The translations under genes and the position numbers were made by a program. This document shows, in pieces, positions 6,294 to 14,738 of a stretch of DNA of 22,238 nucleotides (within the stretch, counting starts at the first letter, position 1; each line of letters begins with the position of its first letter). Under the pieces are notes generated by a model, which did not search any database, was not told where the DNA came from, and was given only the letters and a program-made list of their open reading frames with translations. This DNA is from JACMPA01 sp035564115 (GTDB lineage: Bacteria > Patescibacteriota > Saccharimonadia > Saccharimonadales > UBA4665). The stretch covers positions 1 to 22,238 of the forward strand of contig DATMTN010000002.1 of NCBI GenBank assembly GCA_035564115.1, read 5' to 3'.

Positions 6294-7742
6294 ATGAATC
6301 CAGTATTTCGGGGCGTGCGTAATGCATTCCGAAACGGCGTTCGTACGCTGTCTATTACGACCATATTGGGGCTGAGTATTGGACTAAGCCTCACCATGCT
6401 CATCGCCAACAAAGCCGTCGAAAACAAGATAAAAAGTGTGAAAAGTAGTATTGGCAACACCATAGCTATCACTCCAGCTGGCTTCACACCTGGTAGCCAG
6501 ACAAATAATGCGCTGACCACGACACAGCTCGCCAGTGTCAAATCGCTCACACATGTTACGGGCATTGACGAGACTCTGACTGATCGCCAATCAACCACTG
6601 GCACCTCGAGTTTTGGGGGACGATTTGGTGATTCGTCTGATACAAGCAATCAAACTACTACTAGCTTGAGTTCTCCTGTCACACTAAATGCCAATGGTGG
6701 CGGTCGCTTCTTTGCTGGCGGTGCTTCGTCTGACAGCAGTGATAGTTCAATAACTACAACGTTCAGCCTACCGGTATCGTTCCTCGGCACGACCAACACG
6801 AGCAAGCTAGATAATACGAGCATTACACTCGAGAGTGGTCAGACCATCAATGGAAATGCCGACACCAATGACGCACTCATTAGTAGCACCATGGCAACCA
6901 AGAATAGCCTGAGCGTTGGCTCAACATTTACAGCCTACAATGCGACGCTAACTGTTGCAGGCATCTTTAATACAGGCAGTACACAGAACAGAGGCTCCGA
7001 GAATACAGTCATCGTGTCGCTGCCAGCCTTGCAACGCCTTAGCGGCCAAAGTGCCGTTGTAACAAGCGCCGTCGCCACCGTCGATTCGCTCGACAACCTT
7101 GCAAGCGTCACCAAGACTGTTAGCAGCAAACTCGGCTCGAGCGCTGACGTCACCAGTGCTCAAGAAGAGGCCGACAACACCGTGAAGCCACTCAACAGCG
7201 TCAAGACGGTCTCGACTTTTAGCCTTATCGGCGCGACTGTTGCTGGCGCCGTCATCATCTTGCTTACCATGATTATGATTGTGCGCGAGCGCAAGCGTGA
7301 GATTGGAGTTGTGAAAGCCATTGGTGGCTCGAACATTCGTATCATGAGCGAATTTATGGTCGAGTCAGTGACGCTGGCTCTCGCTGGTGCGGTCATCGGC
7401 CTGCTGATTGGCTTCATCGGCGGCCAGCCCGTGACGAAGATGCTGGTAAACAATAGCACCACTTCTAGTTCAAGTAGCACAGCTCAGGAGGGCCCCGGCG
7501 GACCAAGCACGAGGAATGGATCTGGCAACCAGATAGTCACACGCAGTAACTTCGGTGGTGGTTTTCGCCAGTTCCGCAACAACCAAGCTATCCGCGGCAT
7601 CAGCGATGTCAAAGCCCAGATCGGTCTCGATGTTCTGGGCTATGGGTTAGTTGCCGCCATCCTGATTGCCATGGTCGGGAGCGGACTGGCCGCTATCATG
7701 ATTTCTAAAGTCAGACCATCAACCATAATGCGCAGCGAATAG
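6294..7742 (+). CDS. MacB/FtsX-type ABC transporter permease
   Basis: A 482-residue permease with the MacB-like layout: TM1 at about 19-40, a large extracellular domain (about 45-300) that is unusually rich in Ser, Thr, Gly and Asn, then an FtsX domain with TM2 (about 306-330), TM3 (about 361-380) and TM4 (about 447-470). The cytoplasmic RERKREIGVVKAIG (331-344) is the typical coupling helix that contacts the ATPase. A Ser/Gly/Asn-rich insert at about 385-420 lies between TM3 and TM4. The ATG at 6294 is preferred over GTG 6285 because AAGGGTG sits 7 bases before it. The ATPase gene follows after 11 bases. Such pairs work as mechanotransmission exporters of peptides, lipids or lipoproteins; the substrate is not deducible. 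Confidence 0.9.
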   Translation: MNPVFRGVRNAFRNGVRTLSITTILGLSIGLSLTMLIANKAVENKIKSVKSSIGNTIAITPAGFTPGSQTNNALTTTQLASVKSLTHVTGIDETLTDRQSTTGTSSFGGRFGDSSDTSNQTTTSLSSPVTLNANGGGRFFAGGASSDSSDSSITTTFSLPVSFLGTTNTSKLDNTSITLESGQTINGNADTNDALISSTMATKNSLSVGSTFTAYNATLTVAGIFNTGSTQNRGSENTVIVSLPALQRLSGQSAVVTSAVATVDSLDNLASVTKTVSSKLGSSADVTSAQEEADNTVKPLNSVKTVSTFSLIGATVAGAVIILLTMIMIVRERKREIGVVKAIGGSNIRIMSEFMVESVTLALAGAVIGLLIGFIGGQPVTKMLVNNSTTSSSSSTAQEGPGGPSTRNGSGNQIVTRSNFGGGFRQFRNNQAIRGISDVKAQIGLDVLGYGLVAAILIAMVGSGLAAIMISKVRPSTIMRSE

Positions 7743-7753
7743 GAGATTTCCAG

Positions 7754-8425
7754 ATGTTAGAAGTAAAGAAACTTGTTAAAACCTTCCAAACCGGCGATGG
7801 GCAAGTCACGGCGACACGTGATATCAGCTTCAAAGTTCCCGACGGACAGTTCGCCAGCATTGTCGGTCGCAGTGGTTCAGGCAAATCAACGCTACTCAGC
7901 CTGTTGGGTGCGCTTGATAAGCCAACCAGCGGCAGTATCGTGGTTGGTGACCAGGACGTCACGCAGCTAAGTGACCGCGCGCTCATTGCCTACCGTGGTA
8001 AAACCATCGGTTTCGTCTTCCAGAGCTACAACTTGGTACCAAGCCTGACGGCGCTCGAGAATGTCATGTTACCGATGGAGTTCGCCCACGTGCCCCTTGG
8101 GGAACGGAAGAAGCGGGCAGCAGAGCTTCTGACCCAAGTCGGACTCGAGACTGACCAGATGGAACGTAAACCAGGACGCCTCAGTGGTGGTCAGCAGCAG
8201 CGAGTAGCTATCGCGCGGGCGCTCGCTAACAAGCCCAAACTAATCCTTGCCGACGAGCCAACCGGTAACCTCGATTCGACAACCGGCAAGATGATTTTCG
8301 ACCTGCTGCACGATCTATCGCGCAGTGAAAGCACCACCATCATCGTAGTGACGCATGACCTTCAGATTGCCGGCAAGACCGATGCCACCTTCAAGCTCGA
8401 CGACGGCAAATTAGTCAGCAAATAA
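7754..8425 (+). CDS. ABC transporter ATPase, MacB/LolD type
   Basis: A 223-residue ATP-binding subunit with every motif in place: Walker A GRSGSGKST (38-46), Q-loop FVFQSYNLVP (Q90), signature LSGGQQQR (143-150), Walker B LILADEP (163-169) with catalytic Glu168, D-loop NLDS and H-loop VVTHD (His201). Length and sequence match the LolD/MacB/FtsE-type subfamily that pairs with FtsX-domain permeases. A ribosome binding site AGGAGA (7742-7747) overlaps the permease stop codon, so the two genes form an operon and the proteins one transporter. Two ATPase and two permease copies are expected per complex. Confidence 0.95.
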   Translation: MLEVKKLVKTFQTGDGQVTATRDISFKVPDGQFASIVGRSGSGKSTLLSLLGALDKPTSGSIVVGDQDVTQLSDRALIAYRGKTIGFVFQSYNLVPSLTALENVMLPMEFAHVPLGERKKRAAELLTQVGLETDQMERKPGRLSGGQQQRVAIARALANKPKLILADEPTGNLDSTTGKMIFDLLHDLSRSESTTIIVVTHDLQIAGKTDATFKLDDGKLVSK

Positions 8426-8557
8426 CTCCAGTAAAGCAGAGCAGTTACTACAGGAGAACGAACCAATAGAACCGATGCTCTGGATTCCTTACTTAAACGA
8501 GAAGAAAATCCTGCAGACAGTCAGACGTATACCATCGAATGCGGTTTGCGGACACCG
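8426..8557. other. 132-base intergenic region, no gene recognised
   Basis: This lies between the ATPase stop and the converging DUF2142-like gene. I see no reading frame of note, tRNA or T-rich terminator. A 5-base stem (8541-8545 with 8554-8558) overlaps the stop of the minus-strand gene but has no following T tract. Confidence 0.5.
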
Positions 8558-10063
8558 CTACTCGCCGATAGCAAGTGGCTTCAACAATGACTGCGCATCG
8601 GCATTAATGCGTTGAGCGGGCTGGCTTTGGGGCCAGAACCAGCGTGCTTGGCTGCGCAGTATAAATGTCTCGACACCACCACCCTGAGTGATGAGTACCA
8701 GCATCGCGACACCAAGGACTGCTAGCTTTACTTCTGTCGATGCAATTCGGCGAACAGCCCGCGAACGCAAGAACTCGCGCAACGCTTGGGCAATTGCCAG
8801 GAATAAAACCGGCACAAACGCCACCAGGTAACGACCGTGCACCGCCACAACCCGTGTGGTATGCAGATAGTCGTTATAGTTCTGCACATACAGCACCAGA
8901 ACATATATGCCCGCCAGCAGCAGCGTGAGGCGTAGAACCGGCTCACGCGCCAATCGCCGCCCATAGAACACCAGCAACCCAACCCCGATGGTTAGCACCG
9001 CCCAAGAGATATCTTTTATTACCGGCAGCGAGTCGGCCTGCCAATAGGTCACACTACCATCCGTATTAAAACCACTACTGATTGTAAAGGTCATCTCCTG
9101 CATCATGCGGCACAGCCACTGATAGGGATAGAACAGCACCTGATGATGCGTCAGTGTCTCATGCATGTTTGCCAGCATGTAGTTACGCGCCCACGGGCCG
9201 TACGACTGACAGTCATCAATGGTCAGCACCTGGTCACACTCCGGAATGGGCGTGTGGTACTTGACGATATTGACCGCATAGCGCTCCGTAAACAAGCCAC
9301 CACCAACGATGAGGAGTACTACATAGAAGACCAACCAGGGCCGCGTAATCTGTCGTAGTTGCGACCAGATACGTAGCTGGCGACGCTTGAAGCCCAGATA
9401 GATCACATAGCCCGTAATGGCCATGGCGATCGGTAGAAAGGCGTACTTCACCATGCTGGCAAAAATACAGATGAGCAGCAGCTCCAGAATAATTCGCAGA
9501 TTCCAGGTCTTACTCTCTCGCAGCCGCAGACACCACCACAGCGCCAGGGCCACCATACAGATGAACAGATTGTCATAGTTAACTTCGGCGCCCAACATCG
9601 GCACAACCGGAATCAGTGTAAAGAAGAATAGGCTCAGGTTGATCAGTCCGTCCGAAGCACTGCTAAAGCGTCGTAGCACCTGGCGCACAAGCATCAAAAA
9701 CCCGACAAAGAGACCGATATTGATAGCCCGCAGCCACAGCACTTGGATCGTCAGGTCATGCGTAAACAGTTCAATGAACCGATACGGAAAGCTCATAAGG
9801 TAGTGGTACAGAAACGATGGGTCGCGCAGGTAAGCACCGAGGGCCGCCGTGCCGGGCGGCTGGCTCGTGATAAGCGGCCACCATTGCTGGGCATGCAACT
9901 GGATCAGCCCCACATGGAACTGCTCATCAAATGGTTGTGGGTAGCGAGCCGTCAGGGCAATCCAGCCGGCCTGCAAGACGTACAGCACTAGTATCAGCGC
10001 AAAAAATAACGGTGAAGCAATGAACCTGAGACAGCGACGAGTGAAGGCAGGCATCTTTGCCAT
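8558..10063 (-). CDS. DUF2142/GT-C-like polytopic membrane protein, probable lipid-linked-sugar glycosyltransferase
   Basis: A 501-residue membrane protein with about 10-12 hydrophobic helices. After TM1 the first outer loop carries PFDEQFHVGLI (D46, E47, H50), the acidic loop typical of GT-C fold enzymes and DUF2142 proteins. The C-terminal part has HGRYLVAFVPVLF (409-421), also a DUF2142-like feature. GT-C enzymes transfer sugars from polyprenyl-phosphate carriers on the outer membrane face; this reaction is inferred, not shown. I chose ATG 10063 over an upstream TTG because it lies 2 bases after the stop of the GT4 gene, fitting translational coupling, and the protein then begins just before TM1. 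It is probably part of an envelope glycan operon. Confidence 0.78.
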   Translation of the reverse strand: MAKMPAFTRRCLRFIASPLFFALILVLYVLQAGWIALTARYPQPFDEQFHVGLIQLHAQQWWPLITSQPPGTAALGAYLRDPSFLYHYLMSFPYRFIELFTHDLTIQVLWLRAINIGLFVGFLMLVRQVLRRFSSASDGLINLSLFFFTLIPVVPMLGAEVNYDNLFICMVALALWWCLRLRESKTWNLRIILELLLICIFASMVKYAFLPIAMAITGYVIYLGFKRRQLRIWSQLRQITRPWLVFYVVLLIVGGGLFTERYAVNIVKYHTPIPECDQVLTIDDCQSYGPWARNYMLANMHETLTHHQVLFYPYQWLCRMMQEMTFTISSGFNTDGSVTYWQADSLPVIKDISWAVLTIGVGLLVFYGRRLAREPVLRLTLLLAGIYVLVLYVQNYNDYLHTTRVVAVHGRYLVAFVPVLFLAIAQALREFLRSRAVRRIASTEVKLAVLGVAMLVLITQGGGVETFILRSQARWFWPQSQPAQRINADAQSLLKPLAIGE

Positions 10064-10065
10064 GG

Positions 10066-11142
10066 TTAGCGTGCTACTGCCTTCACATAGGCTTGCCAAT
10101 CTTGCTCGATACTCACCTCAGGGATACCTGCTCGTAAGCTTTTGGCTACGCCAGGTTCATAAAAACGCTTGATAGCTGTCGCCAGTGACTGTGGGTCTTC
10201 GGGTTCGCAGAGCAGTCCATCGACACCCTCGTGCACGTGAATAGCGAGCGCGTGAATATTGGTGGCAATCACCGGTGTGCCACAGGCGTGCGACATCTCA
10301 ACATTCCAGCTACCCGTGCCACTGCGATAGGGTAGCACGACGGCATCGGCTTGGTTGATTTTGATCGCCAGTTCTTCGGAAGGAATGTAGGCGTCTTCGA
10401 TGCTGACACGCTCGGCCAGCTGCAGCTCCGATATCAAGGCATCAAGTTCGGCCGTACCGCCCCAAACCTCGCCAGCAATTGTCAGGTGGATAGGTTCGGG
10501 TACCTGCGCCATGGCACGAATCAATACGTCCACGCCTTTGTACGGCCGCACAAAACCAAAAAAGAGCAAGTGCTGATCCAGCGTGCTCTTCTTCGTGTTT
10601 GCACTCAATGGGAGTGCCAGCGGCATCTTCACAACCCGGGCGCCGACATTGAATAGCTCCTTGAGCCGTTTTGCCTGTTCAGGATTGTGCACAATGACCG
10701 TATCAACCCGTTTAAAGACAGCCCGTATCAGCTGCTTGTCGCCGGGTCGAGGCTCGTGTTGCAAAGCATTGTGACATACCAGCACCGTTTCTGGACGCTT
10801 CTTACCCATCGCCGCCAGCATGGCGGAGTAGACCGGTCCTTGAATGGTCGGCACCCACCACACGAATACTACGCGGTCAAACTGGCGCATATAGCGCGCC
10901 CAACGCGCCCAACCAAGTGGATTGTTCCAGGCCAGTACACGCTTGACGGCAGGGAAGCGAGGCATTTCCGGCTTATCATCGGCCACAAACTGCTGACCAG
11001 GATAAAAGAAAGGGTATTGGCGCTTCCAGGAGATAATTTCTACTTCATGACCAGCTGCCTGGAGTTGATGAGCCATCTGCGTCGTATGCTGGGCGATGCC
11101 CCCTTTGTAGGGATGGGTAGGCCCAACAATACCGATTTTCAT
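10066..11142 (-). CDS. GT4-family glycosyltransferase (GT-B fold)
   Basis: A 358-residue cytoplasmic or membrane-associated glycosyltransferase. N-terminal Rossmann half: MKIGIVGPTHPYKGGIAQHT with the glycine loop. C-terminal nucleotide-sugar half: LFFGFVRPYKGVDVLI (R199, K202, the usual phosphate-binding pair), DAVVLPYRSGTGSWNVEMS and HACGTPVIATN, with E282 and E305 near the usual acidic positions of GT4 enzymes. The family uses nucleotide-activated sugars and retains anomeric configuration; donor and acceptor are unknown. ATG 11142 has a clear AAGGAG (11149-11154) 6 bases upstream. It is transcribed away from the flippase-like gene and runs into the DUF2142-like gene, which suggests joint work on an envelope or exported polysaccharide. 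Confidence 0.93.
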   Translation of the reverse strand: MKIGIVGPTHPYKGGIAQHTTQMAHQLQAAGHEVEIISWKRQYPFFYPGQQFVADDKPEMPRFPAVKRVLAWNNPLGWARWARYMRQFDRVVFVWWVPTIQGPVYSAMLAAMGKKRPETVLVCHNALQHEPRPGDKQLIRAVFKRVDTVIVHNPEQAKRLKELFNVGARVVKMPLALPLSANTKKSTLDQHLLFFGFVRPYKGVDVLIRAMAQVPEPIHLTIAGEVWGGTAELDALISELQLAERVSIEDAYIPSEELAIKINQADAVVLPYRSGTGSWNVEMSHACGTPVIATNIHALAIHVHEGVDGLLCEPEDPQSLATAIKRFYEPGVAKSLRAGIPEVSIEQDWQAYVKAVAR

Positions 11143-11166
11143 GCACAGCTCCTTCGTATTTCCCCT

Positions 11167-11175
11167 AGTATAGCA
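11167..11175 (-). promoter_or_regulatory. Extended -10 promoter (TGC-TATACT) for the GT4 operon
   Basis: On the minus strand TATACT is preceded by TG plus one base, the extended -10 form that can work without a good -35. The predicted start near 11160 gives a leader of about 18 bases that includes the AAGGAG of the GT4 gene. Confidence 0.45.
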
Positions 11176-11195
11176 AATGATTACGTCCTAAACGG

Positions 11196-11204
11196 TGCTA
11201 CACT
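11196..11204 (+). promoter_or_regulatory. Extended -10 promoter (TGC-TACACT) for the flippase-like gene
   Basis: TGC-TACACT ends 6 bases before ATG 11211, so transcription would start on or next to the start codon. It pairs back to back with the extended -10 of the GT4 gene within 69 bases. Confidence 0.42.
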
Positions 11205-11210
11205 AACTGC

Positions 11211-12143
11211 ATGCCAGCCATGCATCGTCTAAGAAAGATACGAGCCGTAGTATCGCCACGAATCCTGAAACGAGCCTTAATACTCCCGATTCTCTTGCTC
11301 ACAGCGTTCGTATTTATTGGTTTCTTTCATAGCCATCCGCAGTACTGGCACCAACTTCAGCATGTACCATTGAGTACGCTTGTCCTTGTGTTTGGGCTAA
11401 ACGTCATACTACTAAGCATTTTGGCGGGTATCTATCGGACCTGCATCCATTTATGCGCTAAACAGATTGGTGGTCAGGAAAACTTCTTGCTCACTGCATA
11501 TTCATCGATCATTAACTTCTTCGGTCCTCTCCAAAGTGGTCCTGGGGTGCGTGCAGCCTACCTCAAAACAAAGCTGCACATTCGCCTGCGAGATTACACG
11601 TTTGTAACTCTTTTGTACTACGCCCTCTTCGCCATTATGAATATTCTCTTCCTCTGCATTGGCAGTCGTCCGTGGTGGCAGACACTGCTCGCCATCCTAC
11701 TTACGAGCGGCGCTTGCTTATGGGTACTCAGACGTTTCACTGGCGGCAATACCCAAGCACTTCAAGCTTTGAATCTCAAACCTCGCTTGCTCATCGTCCT
11801 AGCTACACTAACCTTCTTACAAATAGCTGTTCAATGCCTATCATTCTATGTTGAACTGCACACGATTAACGCCGGTATCAGCCTGCGGCAGGCGATTACC
11901 TATACTGGGGCCGCCGACTTAGCACTCTTCGTGTCACTCACACCGGGTGCAATTGGTTTCCGCGAAAGCTTCCTGGTGTTTTCGCATTCACTGCATCATA
12001 TTTCGACCGCTAATATCCTTTCGGCTAACCTGATTGACCGGGCGGTGTATGTGGTATTTCTAGTCGCAGTATTCGTAGTGGCCGCTTCTACCCATGCCTC
12101 AACACTATTGAGATTAAAGAAGCTGCGTCAACAGGCAGAGTAA
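11211..12143 (+). CDS. Flippase-like membrane protein (LPG synthase TM domain / UPF0104 family)
   Basis: A 310-residue polytopic protein with about 7-8 helices. It has the two signatures of the lysylphosphatidylglycerol-synthase transmembrane domain family: FFGPLQSGPGVRAAYLKTK (103-121) and SLTPGAIGFRES (242-253). Full MprF proteins add a cytosolic acyltransferase domain, which is absent here, so this is the stand-alone membrane type often found with glycan genes and thought to move lipids or lipid-linked sugars. Which lipid is unknown. A second ATG at 11220 is possible. No Shine-Dalgarno precedes either ATG; the extended -10 box just upstream points to a leaderless mRNA. It is divergent from the GT4 gene. 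Confidence 0.85.
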   Translation: MPAMHRLRKIRAVVSPRILKRALILPILLLTAFVFIGFFHSHPQYWHQLQHVPLSTLVLVFGLNVILLSILAGIYRTCIHLCAKQIGGQENFLLTAYSSIINFFGPLQSGPGVRAAYLKTKLHIRLRDYTFVTLLYYALFAIMNILFLCIGSRPWWQTLLAILLTSGACLWVLRRFTGGNTQALQALNLKPRLLIVLATLTFLQIAVQCLSFYVELHTINAGISLRQAITYTGAADLALFVSLTPGAIGFRESFLVFSHSLHHISTANILSANLIDRAVYVVFLVAVFVVAASTHASTLLRLKKLRQQAE

Positions 12144-12185
12144 CACCAAACTAGAGGCGTTTCAGCTAACTTTCAACCGAAGTTA

Positions 12186-12191
12186 TATACT
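12186..12191 (+). promoter_or_regulatory. Candidate -10 box (TATACT) for the OmpR/kinase operon
   Basis: TATACT ends 8 bases before ATG 12200, and no Shine-Dalgarno lies between. The start site would be within about 0-3 bases of the start codon. No convincing -35 is visible. Confidence 0.4.
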
Positions 12192-12199
12192 AGTAGCAT

Positions 12200-12874
12200 A
12201 TGAGAATTTTAGTTGTCGAAGATGATGTTAAGATCGCCGGAGCGATCAAAAAGGGCTTGGAGCTCAAGGGATTTGCTGTCGATATGGTGCACGACGGCGA
12301 GACTGGGTTATCGTACGCTATAGACTCCGATTACGACCTCGTAGTGCTCGACCGCATGCTTCCGGGTATCGACGGGGTTGAGTTATGTCAACGCGTACGG
12401 GAACAAGGGGTGCAGACACCTATCCTAATGCTAACCGCCCGCGGTACTATTGGCGACAAGGTCGAGGGTCTAAACAGCGGCGCCGATGATTACCTCGTAA
12501 AACCGTTCTCCTTCGATGAGCTCAACGCGCGTGTCAAAGCCTTGCTGCGCCGACCACCGACCCATACTGGCACCATTATTAAACTCGATGATTTGTCACT
12601 CGACACAACCTCTTACGAAGTGGTACGCGCCGGGGAGCAGATCAAGCTCTCGCACAAGGAGTTTGCCCTCTTGGAATACTTTATGCATCACCCCGGTCAG
12701 GTCATTACCAAGGATATGATCATTAATCATGTCTGGGATGAGGATGCTTTAGTGCTGCCCAACACTGTTGAGGTCTATATTGGCTACTTGCGTAACAAAA
12801 TTGACCGACCGTTTCCAGACTCTAAACCATTGCTCCAAACCCTTCGTGGGTTCGGATATAAACTGGCCGCCTGA
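12200..12874 (+). CDS. OmpR/PhoB-family response regulator
   Basis: A 224-residue two-domain regulator. The receiver (1-115) has the acidic pair E7/D8/D9, phospho-acceptor Asp51 in VVLDRMLPG, Thr79 in MLTARG and Lys101 in YLVKPFSFDEL. The winged-helix output domain (about 125-222) includes LSHKEFALLEYFMHHPGQVI and the final LRGFGYKL strand typical of the family. It binds DNA as a dimer when phosphorylated. The downstream kinase ATG overlaps its TGA stop by one base (12872-12876), so regulator and kinase are a coupled pair. Target genes cannot be read from the window; the adjacent flippase-like gene is a possible target by position only. Confidence 0.96.
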   Translation: MRILVVEDDVKIAGAIKKGLELKGFAVDMVHDGETGLSYAIDSDYDLVVLDRMLPGIDGVELCQRVREQGVQTPILMLTARGTIGDKVEGLNSGADDYLVKPFSFDELNARVKALLRRPPTHTGTIIKLDDLSLDTTSYEVVRAGEQIKLSHKEFALLEYFMHHPGQVITKDMIINHVWDEDALVLPNTVEVYIGYLRNKIDRPFPDSKPLLQTLRGFGYKLAA

Positions 12875-13884
12875 TGTTCAAAAACGCTACCGTCCGGCTG
12901 ACGACTTGGTACCTAGCTATCGTGATGATCATTAGCCTCGGTTTCAGCGTCGCGGTTTATCATTTCGCCACCAACGAGCTGACCTATGGGCTCAACAGTC
13001 AAACGCAGCGTATTTTCCGAGAATTTCCCGTCTTTACCAATAACCCATACCTGCGCATACGTGATAATGATGTTAGCCTTGGTGCGCATCATATTCTGCT
13101 GAGGCTCGCCTACTTTAACCTACTCGTCCTCTGTGGCGCGGGAGTTCTGAGCTATTGGCTGGCCCGTATGACGCTGGAACCGATTGAAACGGCACATACT
13201 CGCCAAAAACGCTTCACCGCCGATGTTAGTCACGAGTTACGAACACCACTGACTTCACTGAAGATGAATAGCGAGGTGGCGCTGATGAACAATACCGCCA
13301 GCAAACCAGAACTCCAGGAAGCACTCCGGAGCAATATCGAAGATGCCGGTCGTATGGAGCAGCTCATAAATAATTTGCTGCGCCTAACGCAGCTCGAGAA
13401 CGATGACACGACGGACTTTGCTGACGTCTCATCCGAGACACTTGTCCAGAAGGCTATCGCCCAAGTCAGCAAGACGGCCGAAGTGAAACAGATCAAACTA
13501 ATAAACGAGGCTAAATCAGGCAAGCTGCATGGCGATCCTGACTCGTTAATACAGCTGCTGGTTATTCTGCTCGATAACGCCATCAAGTACAGTCCAGCCA
13601 AAAGTACGGTAACCCTTTCGAGCACTAAAAATGAGACAAGCTATTCACTACATGTCGCCGACGAAGGCCAGGGCATTGCTCCCGAAGCACTACCGCACGT
13701 CTTTGAGCGTTTCTACCGCCAAGACAGCGCTCGTACCGTTGGTGATAGTCAGGATGGTTACGGTCTTGGGCTGTCGATTGCCAAGATGATTGCTGACCAC
13801 AACCGAGCCAGTATTACCCTGACCAGTACGCCTCAGAAGGGCACTGTCGCAGAAGTCATACTGCCGCTTGCTCAAAAAGCTTAA
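12874..13884 (+). CDS. Membrane sensor histidine kinase, partner of the OmpR-type regulator
   Basis: A 336-residue kinase, short for the class. TM1 is at about 11-31 and TM2 at about 76-97, enclosing a small outer loop of about 45 residues that is the likely sensing region. A brief linker leads to HisKA with FTADVSHELRTPLTSLK (His120), then HATPase_c with N-box LLDNAIKYSP (N235), G1 DEGQGIA (263-269), F-box FERFYRQ and G2 GYGLGLSIAK (295-304). There is little room for a full HAMP domain. The outer loop has no recognised ligand-binding fold, so the signal may be envelope stress, ions or a peptide. Its TAA stop shares the TTAA at 13881-13884 with the opposing cyoE stop. Confidence 0.95.
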   Translation: MFKNATVRLTTWYLAIVMIISLGFSVAVYHFATNELTYGLNSQTQRIFREFPVFTNNPYLRIRDNDVSLGAHHILLRLAYFNLLVLCGAGVLSYWLARMTLEPIETAHTRQKRFTADVSHELRTPLTSLKMNSEVALMNNTASKPELQEALRSNIEDAGRMEQLINNLLRLTQLENDDTTDFADVSSETLVQKAIAQVSKTAEVKQIKLINEAKSGKLHGDPDSLIQLLVILLDNAIKYSPAKSTVTLSSTKNETSYSLHVADEGQGIAPEALPHVFERFYRQDSARTVGDSQDGYGLGLSIAKMIADHNRASITLTSTPQKGTVAEVILPLAQKA

Positions 13885-14738
13885 ATTGTCACAGAGCCGA
13901 TGGCGATCGCCAATGATAGGCCCAAGTTTACAATGAGCGAGAATAAGAACATCTGCTTACCCCACGTACTACCATCCGTCGTGCGGTATGCCTGCAGACC
14001 CTTGGCCAACCAAGCCAGTGAAAGCCCGCCAGCGAGCACGAGGAACACAACACCTCCGTAACCTCGTACCCAGAACACTACGCTCAAGATAAGCAGGCCA
14101 ACAATGTAGCCCATGATTCGTAGCTTAGCAGTCGCCGCCGAACGTCGAACCGGCATAATTGGCAAACCAGCTGCTGCATAGTCTTTCCGACGATACAAGC
14201 CAATGGCATAGAAATGTGGCATTTGCCAGACCACTAATAGCAAAAAGAGCATGAGTTCTGGCATGCCGAAACGGCCGCTGGCTGCGGCCGATCCAGCGGC
14301 CACTGACACTGCGCCCGACACGCTGCCGACTATCGTACTGAAGGGCGTGTGACGCTTCGTCCAGCCATAAAGAGCAACATAATCTATGAAGCCAATACCA
14401 CCGAGGCCCAGAACTGTAAAGTTAGTCGTGATTGGCAGAAGCAAAAAGCCGACAAGGGTTAGGGTGGTCGCATATATGAAAGCTGCTGACGCTGAAACTT
14501 CGCCAGTGACAAGCGCGCGCTTCTGCGTTCGCTTCATCTTCGTGTCAATCTTGCGGTCCAGCAGGTTATTGTACACACAAGCGCCAGCAATAATGAGCGA
14601 CGTGCCGATAACAACGCCTAGGAAAGATTGAGCGTGCACGTGCCACTTACTGCCATACAGATATCCCGCTGTCGCAGTCAGCACATTGGCATAGATAATC
14701 CCGGGTTTGGTTAGCTCATAGTAGGTGCGAAGCTTCAC
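13881..14738 (-). CDS. cyoE: Heme O synthase (protoheme IX farnesyltransferase)
   Basis: A 285-residue UbiA-superfamily prenyltransferase (E. coli CyoE is 296) with about 8-9 membrane helices. The first Asp-rich motif is YNNLLDRKIDTKMKRTQKR (N57, N58, D61, D65, R70), and the loop YGWTKRHTPFSTIVGS with SGA after it matches the second conserved region. It attaches a farnesyl group to heme B to give heme O, the high-spin heme of the bo3 oxidase. GTG 14738 directly follows the cyoD stop (TAG-GTG), so it is the last gene of the cyo operon. No heme A synthase is seen nearby, consistent with a bo-type enzyme. Confidence 0.95.
   Translation of the reverse strand: MKLRTYYELTKPGIIYANVLTATAGYLYGSKWHVHAQSFLGVVIGTSLIIAGACVYNNLLDRKIDTKMKRTQKRALVTGEVSASAAFIYATTLTLVGFLLLPITTNFTVLGLGGIGFIDYVALYGWTKRHTPFSTIVGSVSGAVSVAAGSAAASGRFGMPELMLFLLLVVWQMPHFYAIGLYRRKDYAAAGLPIMPVRRSAATAKLRIMGYIVGLLILSVVFWVRGYGGVVFLVLAGGLSLAWLAKGLQAYRTTDGSTWGKQMFLFSLIVNLGLSLAIAIGSVTI

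Noticed and set aside
8541..8558. Hairpin GCGGT...ACCGC as a terminator
   Set aside because: Only 5 base pairs, an 8-base loop, overlap with the minus-strand stop and no T tract on either side.
10684..10695. 12-base palindrome ATTGTGCACAAT
   Set aside because: It lies inside the GT4 coding region where codons for IVHNPE explain it; it differs from the TGGTGCACCA core.
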